From: Candidatus Kaiserbacteria bacterium
Lineage (GTDB): Bacteria; Patescibacteriota; Minisyncoccia; Phycocordibacterales; UBA918
Assembly: GCA_020428905.1 (NCBI GenBank)
Contig: JAGQLY010000018.1
Coordinates: 1-42,021, forward strand
Reading direction: 5' to 3'
DNA: 42,021 nucleotides
A model generated the notes under the pieces. It was given only the letters and a program-made list of their open reading frames with translations. It was not told where the DNA came from and made no database searches. Positions 7,868 to 16,106 of this stretch are shown here, piece after piece. The position numbers and the translations under genes are program-made. The first letter of the stretch is position 1; every line of letters begins with the position of its first letter.

Positions 7868-7910
7868 AGATACGAAAAGAGTATAGCACGGCAACCCATC
7901 ACCCGATTAT

Positions 7911-7918
7911 GGTATACT
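7911..7918 (+). promoter_or_regulatory. Extended -10 of the DsbA-like gene
   Basis: TGG-TATACT (the TATACT at 7913-7918) has the TGn extension that compensates for the absence of a recognisable -35. The start codon is 28 nt further on. Confidence 0.5.
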
Positions 7919-7946
7919 TCCCTATTATTCCCCACGATATAACACT

Positions 7947-8762
7947 ATGTCAGACGATACTATGAATCCACAGCAGCGACCGGCGAGTTCTCTCGGTGTT
8001 CCAGTTGCTATTGTTATTGCCGCAGCACTTATTGCTGTCGCTATTTATTTAAGTAACGGCGGAAACGCAAATGCTCCAGCCCAAAACGCGGACGACACTG
8101 CTCAGATAACGACCGAGGCAAAACCAATTCGCGGACTCCAGGAAGGCGATCATATTCGCGGCAATCCAGATGCGGCGATTCTTATGGTTGAATACTCTGA
8201 CTATGACTGTCCGTTCTGTTCACGATTTCACGGCACGCTCACAAACGTGCTGGCGAGCCCTCGCGGTGCAGCCGGCGAGGTGGCATGGGTATACCGACAG
8301 TTCCCGCTACAAGCACTACACCCTAACGCACCAGCAATTGCACACGCATCGGAGTGTGTGAATGACGTTGCAGGCAACGAGGCCTTTTGGGCTTTCACCG
8401 ACAGCTACTTCAGCACAGGAGCGGACGACGAAGCGGGACTGTACGCAATAGTCACCGGCGCTGGCGCAGATGAAACGGCGGTACGCGCATGTATGGATGC
8501 GGGCACCCACATCAGTGCTATTCAGGAAACTATTCTTGAAGCAGCAAATGCAGGGGGGAACGGCACACCATTCACCGTATTCATCTTTAAAGACGATATG
8601 ACTGATGCGCTCAGAGCTCTTGTCGAGCAGCTATCTGTTCAGTACCGCGACAGTAGTGGAAAAAGTCTCTTCACCACCATTTCTGACACACAACTCAGCA
8701 TGGGTGGAGCGCTTCCCGAAGCGATTGTAAATCAAATCATCGAAGCACAACTCGGTTCGTAG
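7947..8762 (+). CDS. Membrane-anchored DsbA-family thiol oxidoreductase
   Basis: A 271-aa protein with one N-terminal membrane anchor (about residues 16-37, SLGVPVAIVIAAALIAVAIY) and an extracytoplasmic thioredoxin-fold domain. The active site is CPFC in VEYSDYDCPFCSRFH near residue 90, the arrangement of DsbA/BdbD-type disulfide oxidoreductases; the cis-Pro is plausibly in GTPFTVF near residue 211. A low-complexity Asn/Ala linker follows the anchor. It probably introduces or reshuffles disulfides in exported proteins such as pilins. It is transcribed away from uppP and ends at a bidirectional terminator shared with the helicase gene. Confidence 0.9.
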   Translation: MSDDTMNPQQRPASSLGVPVAIVIAAALIAVAIYLSNGGNANAPAQNADDTAQITTEAKPIRGLQEGDHIRGNPDAAILMVEYSDYDCPFCSRFHGTLTNVLASPRGAAGEVAWVYRQFPLQALHPNAPAIAHASECVNDVAGNEAFWAFTDSYFSTGADDEAGLYAIVTGAGADETAVRACMDAGTHISAIQETILEAANAGGNGTPFTVFIFKDDMTDALRALVEQLSVQYRDSSGKSLFTTISDTQLSMGGALPEAIVNQIIEAQLGS

Positions 8763-8776
8763 TCGTACGGACAAAA

Positions 8777-8818
8777 AAACAAACCTACACGCCCGCGTAC
8801 GGGCGTGTAGGTTTGTTT
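8777..8818. terminator. Bidirectional terminator between the DsbA-like and helicase genes
   Basis: A perfect 19-bp stem beginning AAACAAACCTACACGCCCG (8777-8795) with a CGTA loop and its complement (8800-8818). A/T tracts flank both sides, so it can serve both converging transcripts; its right arm touches the helicase stop codon. Confidence 0.88.
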
Positions 8819-11783
8819 ATACTCTAAGGCGTTTGTAGAGTGCACACCATTCACACCCCCTCTTTCCACATCCTTTTTTAAGCAATGCACCGGTTTTCAC
8901 GTCGTGCGCGAGCGCTTCGATCTCCTCGTTCACTCGTTTTTTATCGGTGTCTTGTACTGCGAATGTCTTCTGCTCAAACGTGCCCTTCTTCGTTTTTTCG
9001 ACAAAATCAAGAACGGTTTCTACAACACGGTACGCACCGTCTTTGTATGTATCGAGTAGCAGGTGATAGAAGACAACCTGCCGCTCCAAATCTGCTTTTT
9101 GTTCTTTTCGCTTTTTTTCCGAATACGCCTTGCCGGTCTTGTAGTCTATGACACGAACATTGCCACCGGCTTCACTCTCAAGAAATTCAACCTTATCGAG
9201 CTTTCCGCTTATGGTTAGTTCATCTCCATCGTTTAACGGGTATCGACGCTTGATATAGAGCTCCGTCGCAAGATTGGTGCTCCATATTTCATGATACACG
9301 TCATGGTACATACCAAGTGCAATAACCCCTCGCTCTGTGTACCGTTCGTATTCTCCATCAAAAAGCACCGACCGCGCCATCGCTTTTTTAAAGTATGCGA
9401 TAAGCATGTCTCTATCGAGCACCATTTTTGCATCCTTAGATGCATTGAAGTACTCTTCAAGTGCAGTGTGCACCGCATTTCCGTAGACCAGAAATGGCGT
9501 GTAGACGTCAGGCAGCAAAATAAGATTCTTAAAAAAATATTTCAGTGAGCAGTGGATATAGTTATTGAGTGCCGATACACTCAGATTGCGTTCGAAGAAA
9601 AGTTTGGTAAGGTACGCCGTATCAAACACATCCCGCTCTGGTGTAGTGTGTACAAGAAACTGAGATGAGGATGAGTAGAGTGCGCTTTCGAGATCTGCTG
9701 TATCGACACGGGTACGATACACATCATCAATTTCAGATATGAATTGGCTTGGCTCGTGTTCCACACCTTCCCAGTCGTGTTTCGATGAGGAAATGAAGAG
9801 GTGCTTTTTTGCTCGAGTCATTGCAACATAGAACAACCTACGCTCATCATCAAGTTCTCCCTTAAAGTTGTCGATGGGAAGCGCAAGCGCCGGACCACCC
9901 CTGTTTTTTTCCCATGCCTTTCGTGTTGTATTCACCATAAACACATACTCAAACTCAAGCCCCTTTGATTTGTGTGCGGTCATACACTGCACACCATCTT
10001 CTGCCATACCGTGAGTACTTTCAATGTCGATACCATACGCGCGTGCTGCGTCAACAAACGCCACGAAGTCGCCAAGAGAGTAGTGTTTGTTTTGATCGGA
10101 CTGCCGTTTGATTTCGTCAGTAAGTGTATGTGCCTTTTGGAGATGATCTCTGCTGTCGGGAAGTGTAAGTACATGTTCCAGATATCCCGACTCTTGCATG
10201 AGCTCTTTGAAGAAAACTTCAAAAGATGTGTTCTGTGAGCGAGTCTTTAGACTTTTTATACACTGAAGATACCCTTGATATGCGGGAGAATCTGCAAGAA
10301 CATCAATGAGTGCCACCCCTTCCCCCTTTGACGCATTTCTAAACGCTGCAAGTGTGCCGACTGCCACCAAGGGGTCGATCCCGAGAAAATCAATAAAAAG
10401 TGACTGCCCGAGCGCATGATTGTCACGCGGATCATGGATGACCTTGGAAAACGTAATAAGATTTGCGATGTGGGCGTCGTCGAGCACGGCGTCCTTTGAG
10501 TGAACAGTGTATGGAATATGTTCGGCACTGAAAAGCTGTTGTACCTCATCGATATGTTTGTTTGAGCGATATATAACGGCAATTTCAGATGCTGACACGC
10601 CGCCTTCGATGAGCTTCTTAATTTCCTTAGCAACATACATGAGTTCGTATGTGTAATTCTGGAATTCGTATATCTCTATCGGCCTGTCGGCTGTCATGGC
10701 AGGAGTAAGTGGAGCAGCATCGCGCATAGTGTGTGTAATCAGACTATGTGAACTCTCTAGGATAGACTTTGTCGAACGATAATTGTCGGTTAGTGTGACA
10801 ACTACCACGTCTCTGAATATGTTCTTGAATCGTGTGAACGCCTCTGCACTCGCCCCCTGAAATCGATAAATAGACTGCTTTTCGTCCCCTACCGTAAATA
10901 CGTTGGGATGACCACCGAGATGCTCAGCATCCGTTATGAGTTCAATGAGTCTATTTTGACCATCATTCGTATCTTGATGTTCGTCAACGTGAATGTACTG
11001 ATACTGTTCCTCTACATCGAGTTTCAAATTTTCATTTGTCTCAAGCTCCCTCAGTACAGTGAGCACCATGTCACTGAAGTCATATCGATTACGCTCACCG
11101 AGTTTCTCTTGATACATCTCAAAAACATCAGCAATTTCTTCTGCTTTCGCAACCCTACTTTCTATCTTCTCCAATTCCGCCGGTTTTGCGTCCCCCACGT
11201 TGTACGCACCCGTTTTCCGTTTGTAGTACACAGACTCCTCTGAAAGCATCTTTTCTTTCCACTGAGGAATACGCAAGCGAAAATCCTCCGGAGACAATCC
11301 GTCTTTTTTTATGTCGTCGATTGCGCGCTTGACAGAGAGGAGCGAGCTGAGCGGGTCGTGCGACGAGACGATGTGTGTGAACCTGCCCTCCTTGAGTATT
11401 TCTTCGAGAAGTTGCACCTTTTCGATGGCAGTAATGACTTTTGCGTACTCAAGTACCGGAAAATACGACGGGAACTCCTTGATGATATGCTCCGCAAATG
11501 AGTGAAAAGTGAAAATGTGAACCCGATACGCGGCATCACCAATAACCGAAAGGAGTTTCTTACGCATCGCATGGACACCCGAATTGGTAAATGTCAGCGC
11601 AAGTATATTCTCGGGACCCACATCTGTCTTTCGAAGAATATTTGCAATACGAAGCGTCAAAATGGTGGTCTTCCCTGTTCCCGGACCAGCAACAACCATC
11701 ACCGGACCCTCGAAGCTATCGACGGCACGTTTTTGTTCTGTGTTAAGTTTTGTGTACGCTTCCTGAAAGGCGACATCATCCAT
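8817..11783 (-). CDS. UvrD/PcrA-like superfamily I helicase fused to a RecB-type PD-(D/E)XK nuclease
   Basis: A 988-aa protein. The helicase part carries motif I VVAGPGTGKTTIL (residues about 28-40), motif II VDEHQD, motif III GDEKQSIYRFQGA, motif IV TDNYRS, motif V TAHKSKGLEF and motif VI YVAMTRAKKH. The last 230 residues form a RecB/AddB-like nuclease with DYKTGKAYS (catalytic D and K) and QVVFYHLLL. One Cys in YIHCSLKYFF and three in CGKRGCEWC near the C-terminus suggest a 4Fe-4S cluster as in AddB and Cas4. It likely resects or unwinds damaged DNA. The ATG at 11783 is chosen over 11849 because a TATAAT hexamer (11790-11795) ends 6 nt before it, giving a leaderless mRNA. Confidence 0.93.
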   Translation of the reverse strand: MDDVAFQEAYTKLNTEQKRAVDSFEGPVMVVAGPGTGKTTILTLRIANILRKTDVGPENILALTFTNSGVHAMRKKLLSVIGDAAYRVHIFTFHSFAEHIIKEFPSYFPVLEYAKVITAIEKVQLLEEILKEGRFTHIVSSHDPLSSLLSVKRAIDDIKKDGLSPEDFRLRIPQWKEKMLSEESVYYKRKTGAYNVGDAKPAELEKIESRVAKAEEIADVFEMYQEKLGERNRYDFSDMVLTVLRELETNENLKLDVEEQYQYIHVDEHQDTNDGQNRLIELITDAEHLGGHPNVFTVGDEKQSIYRFQGASAEAFTRFKNIFRDVVVVTLTDNYRSTKSILESSHSLITHTMRDAAPLTPAMTADRPIEIYEFQNYTYELMYVAKEIKKLIEGGVSASEIAVIYRSNKHIDEVQQLFSAEHIPYTVHSKDAVLDDAHIANLITFSKVIHDPRDNHALGQSLFIDFLGIDPLVAVGTLAAFRNASKGEGVALIDVLADSPAYQGYLQCIKSLKTRSQNTSFEVFFKELMQESGYLEHVLTLPDSRDHLQKAHTLTDEIKRQSDQNKHYSLGDFVAFVDAARAYGIDIESTHGMAEDGVQCMTAHKSKGLEFEYVFMVNTTRKAWEKNRGGPALALPIDNFKGELDDERRLFYVAMTRAKKHLFISSSKHDWEGVEHEPSQFISEIDDVYRTRVDTADLESALYSSSSQFLVHTTPERDVFDTAYLTKLFFERNLSVSALNNYIHCSLKYFFKNLILLPDVYTPFLVYGNAVHTALEEYFNASKDAKMVLDRDMLIAYFKKAMARSVLFDGEYERYTERGVIALGMYHDVYHEIWSTNLATELYIKRRYPLNDGDELTISGKLDKVEFLESEAGGNVRVIDYKTGKAYSEKKRKEQKADLERQVVFYHLLLDTYKDGAYRVVETVLDFVEKTKKGTFEQKTFAVQDTDKKRVNEEIEALAHDVKTGALLKKGCGKRGCEWCALYKRLRV

Positions 11784-11789
11784 ATGTCT

Positions 11790-11795
11790 ATTATA
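11790..11795 (-). promoter_or_regulatory. Consensus -10 hexamer of the helicase gene (leaderless)
   Basis: TATAAT on the minus strand, 6 nt before the ATG at 11783. A weak ACGGCA lies 17 nt further upstream. Transcription should start at the ATG itself. Confidence 0.6.
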
Positions 11796-11898
11796 TACGA
11801 GGCACACAGCTCTGCCGTATTTTGGAGACAAAGCCAAGCTCAAGACCACAAAAAACTACTCTTTACAATAGTACTCATAGGTGTATGATATTTGGTAT

Positions 11899-12357
11899 AT
11901 GGAGATTCGAGACCTTACCAAAGAAGCAGTCGTCATCCGGGAGGATGCTACGTTCCGAGAAGCTATTGAACGTATGGTTGCTGCGCAAACCAACTCACTC
12001 CTCGTTGTAAACGAAGAAGGTGTGCTTACCGGTGAGGTAAACGTCTCAGATCTCCTTGATGCAATTGTTCCTGTGAACCTTGAAGCCGATTCAGTACTAG
12101 AAGCTCTTGGCACAGAAGAATCGTTTGGGAAAGCGGTTCAGGACACTGCAAATACAGAGGTGCGTGAGTTCATGACGAGCGATATTCAACCTGTCCATGT
12201 CGATGATTCGCTGATCACTATTGCCGGCGTCGCTATCGCTCACCAGACGGCCCACATTCCCATTGTTGACCACGAGGAGCGGCCACTCGGTTTTATCTCA
12301 CGCCGTGGCCTGAAGCATATCTTGGCACAATACCTCGGTATCGCTGACTCCGCATAA
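11899..12357 (+). CDS. Two-CBS-domain protein
   Basis: A 152-aa protein made of a CBS pair. Each repeat shows the expected pattern: AVVIREDATFREAIERMVAAQTN followed by LLVVNEEGVLTGEVNVSDLL, and PVHVDDSLITIAGVAIAH followed by IPIVDHEERPLGFISRRGL. CBS pairs bind adenosyl ligands and regulate partner proteins. It lies 85 nt upstream of the Na+/H+ antiporter in the same direction, so it could sense nucleotides for that transporter; this is inference. The ATG at 11899 is preferred over 11881 because a TATGAT hexamer (11884-11889) ends 9 nt before it. Confidence 0.9.
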   Translation: MEIRDLTKEAVVIREDATFREAIERMVAAQTNSLLVVNEEGVLTGEVNVSDLLDAIVPVNLEADSVLEALGTEESFGKAVQDTANTEVREFMTSDIQPVHVDDSLITIAGVAIAHQTAHIPIVDHEERPLGFISRRGLKHILAQYLGIADSA

Positions 12358-12379
12358 CCGATCGCGTTCACGTACATAT

Positions 12380-12400
12380 GCGTGTTTGGCACGCTTTTTT
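12380..12400 (+). terminator. Weak intrinsic terminator after the CBS gene
   Basis: Five-bp stem GCGTG / CACGC with a TTTGG loop, followed by six T. The stem is short, so read-through into the antiporter gene is likely. Confidence 0.5.
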
Positions 12401-12442
12401 ATTTTGTTATCAATTTTTTAATCCACTGCACACACTACGTAT

Positions 12443-14545
12443 ATGCTCACTGTAGAATCTGCACTAGCACTCTTCTCTATGCTCGCAATATCGAGCATCT
12501 CGTTGTTTGTGGCGCAGCGCATCCATGTTCCGCATACGGTGTTTTTGGTGGGAGTTGGTGTGGTGATGGCGATCCTTACACATATCCCCGAACTCAGTTT
12601 CTTCGGAGAGTTTACACTCACGCCAGAGCTACTTTTTTTTATTTTCTTGCCAACGCTCATATTTGAATCTGCGTACAACATCAACATCAAACAACTGAGT
12701 CGCGATGCGGTTGCCATAAGTGTTCTCGCCATTGTAAGTTTGCTCGTCTCTGCCACACTCATCGGTATTGGTCTCAATTATGCCTTTGCATTTCTCGGCT
12801 TCGATATCCCTCTTATTCTCTGTCTCGTATTTGGTGCTATCATCTCCGCAACTGACCCGGTCGCCGTACTTGCGCTTTTCAAGGAGTATGGGGCACCGCG
12901 ACGTCTTTCACTCATTTTTGAAGGAGAAAGTATCTTCAACGACGGTACGGCAGTGGCACTCTTCTTAATCCTTCTTACCATCGCAACTTCAGGTGCCTTT
13001 GACGGCGGCGATATCATCGAGGGCATTGTGTCGTTTGTGGGTATGGTTATTGGCGGTATCCTTTTTGGACTTCTCTTTGGCGGATTTTTTGCAAAACTCA
13101 TTGGCTATACCCGATCAAACGAATTTGCAGCAATCACACTTACCATGGTACTTGCACACACCACATTCATCTGTGCTGAACTTTTCTCCGAGGTGGTAAC
13201 CATAGGCGGACACCCACTACACATTTCTTCTATCATCGCGACAGCGACCGCATCACTCCTCATGGGTAACTATGGCCGATACAAGCTGCCGGTACACGCT
13301 ATCGAATTTGTCGAAAAGTATTGGAGTCAGTTCGCTTTCCTTGCAAACTCACTTATCTTCATCATGATCGGTATGCTCGCAATTCAGCTCCCTGCAGCAG
13401 CACCAAGTCTCTTTATACCGATTTTGATAGCTATCCTCGTTGTCGCAGCCGCACGCGCACTTTCCATCTACCCCATCGTAGGTGTACTCAATATGTTCTC
13501 GCATCACGAAAAGCGTATACCACGTGCGTGGCAACATGTGCTTGCGTGGGGTAGCCTCCGCGGCGCACTCGCGGTAACCATGGTACTTCTCGTACCCGAC
13601 ACTCTTTCCTTCCCCGGCTGGGACTTCGCCTTTACTCCCAAGGAATTCCTTCTCACACTTACGGTAAGCTGTGTGTTTGTGACGCTCTTTGTGAAGGCGA
13701 CCACGATCGGTAGTCTTATGGGTAGACTTCGCCTCAACACCTTTACTGCCATTGAGGAGGTCAATTATCGAGAAATGCTCATCTATATCTACGACGCAAC
13801 ACTACGAAAGCTCGACCAGTCACACGAGAAACAATACATCACGGATGAGACCTACAATACACTCAAATCGACCCAGGACTCACGTATTAAACGGGTATTC
13901 TCTGAACTCAAAGAATACAGCACAGACCCAGAAATTCTTGAAAAGGTGGTCCGCCTCTATGCTATCGGTATCGAGCGAAAGCATGCGATTCTGCTCTTCG
14001 GTGCGAATGAAGTGAACGAACGTGTTATTCGGCGCATCATGGGTAAACTTGAGTACCAGAGCCAAGCCATTGAACATGATCGCTACCGAGGTGAGAAATA
14101 TGAACATGGTTCGATCCAAGATATCTTTGAGTTTTTTGCCGAGCGACTTCGCCGCATGAGCTTCAGTCGTTACACCAATACAGATCGCATCGTAGATGAG
14201 TATCTCTATTACCGCGCTCTTGCTATCGTCTCTCGCAAGGTAGTGAAGCAGCTTCGTCAGCTCAATGACTGTTTTGAGGAGACATTCAAGATGCCTCATG
14301 AGACGATCCGAGAAGTTGTTGCAGTGTACGAAGACTACCGCATCGGTTCAACTAAAAAAATGGAAGAATTCCATGCCGAGCATCACACGATGTTACGCAA
14401 AGTAGATGTTACTCTTGCCCAAAACGCTCTCTATGCACACGAGACAGATATTCTCGAAAATCTCTGCGCTCGGGAGATGGTCACCCCAAAAGTGTCGATC
14501 GCACTTGATGAACATCTCAGTACCGAAAACAAAGAAGCTTACTAG
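12443..14545 (+). CDS. CPA1-family Na+/H+ antiporter
   Basis: A 700-aa protein. The first ~420 residues are an NhaP/CPA1 transporter with about twelve membrane helices. Key signatures are SATDPVAVLALFKEYG (near residue 135) with the ion-binding Asp, and EGESIFNDGTAVALF with the ND pair that is diagnostic for electroneutral CPA1 exchangers. The SLRGALAVTM helix follows near residue 370. A long cytoplasmic C-terminal half (about residues 430-700) is hydrophilic and helical, probably regulatory. It would maintain pH and sodium balance. It follows the CBS gene. No Shine-Dalgarno precedes the ATG. Confidence 0.93.
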   Translation: MLTVESALALFSMLAISSISLFVAQRIHVPHTVFLVGVGVVMAILTHIPELSFFGEFTLTPELLFFIFLPTLIFESAYNINIKQLSRDAVAISVLAIVSLLVSATLIGIGLNYAFAFLGFDIPLILCLVFGAIISATDPVAVLALFKEYGAPRRLSLIFEGESIFNDGTAVALFLILLTIATSGAFDGGDIIEGIVSFVGMVIGGILFGLLFGGFFAKLIGYTRSNEFAAITLTMVLAHTTFICAELFSEVVTIGGHPLHISSIIATATASLLMGNYGRYKLPVHAIEFVEKYWSQFAFLANSLIFIMIGMLAIQLPAAAPSLFIPILIAILVVAAARALSIYPIVGVLNMFSHHEKRIPRAWQHVLAWGSLRGALAVTMVLLVPDTLSFPGWDFAFTPKEFLLTLTVSCVFVTLFVKATTIGSLMGRLRLNTFTAIEEVNYREMLIYIYDATLRKLDQSHEKQYITDETYNTLKSTQDSRIKRVFSELKEYSTDPEILEKVVRLYAIGIERKHAILLFGANEVNERVIRRIMGKLEYQSQAIEHDRYRGEKYEHGSIQDIFEFFAERLRRMSFSRYTNTDRIVDEYLYYRALAIVSRKVVKQLRQLNDCFEETFKMPHETIREVVAVYEDYRIGSTKKMEEFHAEHHTMLRKVDVTLAQNALYAHETDILENLCAREMVTPKVSIALDEHLSTENKEAY

Positions 14546-14560
14546 GGTACTTGTTACGTC

Positions 14561-14602
14561 GCACGAAAAAACCTTCCACATGCGTGGAAGGTTTTTTCGT
14601 GC
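14561..14602. terminator. Bidirectional terminator between the antiporter and rpoD
   Basis: A 19-bp perfect stem starting GCACGAAAAAACCTTCCAC (14561-14579) with an ATGC loop. The A-rich and T-rich halves give U-tracts within either transcript. It serves the antiporter and probably rpoD, which ends 68 nt away. Confidence 0.78.
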
Positions 14603-14669
14603 TGTATCGTTAGTGAAAAACTCCACCACGATATCCCCGCGATGGCCCCACGAGGTACTCTACGACTGA

Positions 14670-16037
14670 CTAGTAACTTTTGAGGCGCCGTGCCTTGTCG
14701 TGTTGACGAATTTTTTCGAGTGCCTTTGCTTCAATCTGTCGAATGCGTTCGCGCGTAACCCCAAACTCCTTCCCTACCTCTTCGAGCGTATGGTAGGTGC
14801 CATCGAGAAGACCGTGACGCATCTCAAGGATTTTGCGTTCCTTTTCAGAAAGTGTGTCGAGTATCTCCTCCATCTGATCAGCCAAGATACGGTGCGCCAC
14901 TTCTTGATCGGGAGCGATGATTTTGTCGTCAGAAATGAAATCCGCGAGACGTGAGCGGTCGTCTTCGTCTCCGATCGGAAGTTCGAGCGAGATGGTGTCC
15001 TGACTGATCTTTTCGATTTGGTAGATTTTCTCAACCTCAACGTCCATTTCGGTTGCAATTTCCTCCGGCATTGGATCGCGACCAAGATCTTGTGCAAGAC
15101 GACGTGAGACCTGCTTGTACTTTGCCATCGTCTCCACCATATGCACCGGAATACGGATAGTACGTGACTGGTCGGCAAGTGCACGAGTAATTGCCTGACG
15201 AATCCACCAGGTTGCATAGGTGGAAAACTTATACCCTTTGGTGTAGTCAAATTTGTCTACTGCCTTGAAGAGACCAAGGTTTCCTTCTTGAATAAGATCG
15301 AGAAGTGTCAGGTCTGCTGAGCGGCCGACATATTTCTTGGCGATAGAGACCACGAGTCGCAGGTTAGCACGCGCGAGCAGGTTGCGCGCTTCGCTATCAC
15401 CATCGACAATACGCTTCGCAAGCACACGCTCTTCTTCAGCATCAAGGAGTGGGTACTGACCAATCTCACGCAAATACATTTGAATAGAGTCATACCCACC
15501 ATCATTGCGCTTGTAGACATTACGCTTGTCGAGGAGACCCTCATTCTGTGGGTCACCGAGCATACCACCACTTTCGAGCACATCGATACTTGCTGCTGCA
15601 AGACGATCGTAAAACTGTTCAAGAAATGCAACATCACGTTCTACCTCAGGAAATTCTTTAAGAATTTCTTCGTACGTAATGTAGCCACGACTACGCCCGA
15701 GCGTCAGAAGTCCTTCGGCCTTTTTTTCCCTGAGTTGTTCTGCTTTGGAAAGAGTTTTCTTTTTGGGTGGTTTTTTGGTAACAGAACGAGACCGCGTGGT
15801 GGCAGTCTTCTTAATGGTGCGCCCTTTCGTACGGCCAGCTGATGCTCGTACGGTCTTCCGGGTGGTCTTTTTGGCAATTGATTTTTTAGCTGTGCGCCGG
15901 GTGGTCTGTTTGGTAGACCGGGTGGCTGTTCGAGCTACTTTTTTTCTTGCCTTTTTGACAGCTTTTTTAGCTGTTTTGCGTGCCCTCGTGGCTTTTGCCT
16001 TTGAGGTGCTCTTTTTTCTTGCCGATTTGGTTGGCAT
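14670..16037 (-). CDS. rpoD: Housekeeping RNA polymerase sigma factor with a basic N-terminal tail
   Basis: A 455-aa sigma-70. Core regions are clear: region 1.2 [13 protein letters not shown], region 2 [14 protein letters not shown] with [19 protein letters not shown] and [19 protein letters not shown], region 3 [11 protein letters not shown], and region 4.2 [23 protein letters not shown]. Instead of an acidic region 1.1, the first ~95 residues are a Lys/Arg/Ala/Thr tract of the histone H1-like kind ([20 protein letters not shown] and similar). A TATAGT hexamer ends 13 nt before the ATG. The dnaG gene lies just upstream, echoing the classic macromolecular synthesis operon without rpsU. Confidence 0.96.
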   Translation of the reverse strand: MPTKSARKKSTSKAKATRARKTAKKAVKKARKKVARTATRSTKQTTRRTAKKSIAKKTTRKTVRASAGRTKGRTIKKTATTRSRSVTKKPPKKKTLSKAEQLREKKAEGLLTLGRSRGYITYEEILKEFPEVERDVAFLEQFYDRLAAASIDVLESGGMLGDPQNEGLLDKRNVYKRNDGGYDSIQMYLREIGQYPLLDAEEERVLAKRIVDGDSEARNLLARANLRLVVSIAKKYVGRSADLTLLDLIQEGNLGLFKAVDKFDYTKGYKFSTYATWWIRQAITRALADQSRTIRIPVHMVETMAKYKQVSRRLAQDLGRDPMPEEIATEMDVEVEKIYQIEKISQDTISLELPIGDEDDRSRLADFISDDKIIAPDQEVAHRILADQMEEILDTLSEKERKILEMRHGLLDGTYHTLEEVGKEFGVTRERIRQIEAKALEKIRQHDKARRLKSY

Positions 16038-16106
16038 AGATTAGGCCACTACTATACCCTAAAACACAAAATAGTCTAGTGCTTTTCAGTGCATGAAAGT
16101 GGCTCT

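Noticed and set aside
7868-7894. N-terminal extension of UppP from a TTG codon
   Set aside because: The extra nine residues do not match the family start, and the ATG at 7867 has a suitable -10 element just upstream.
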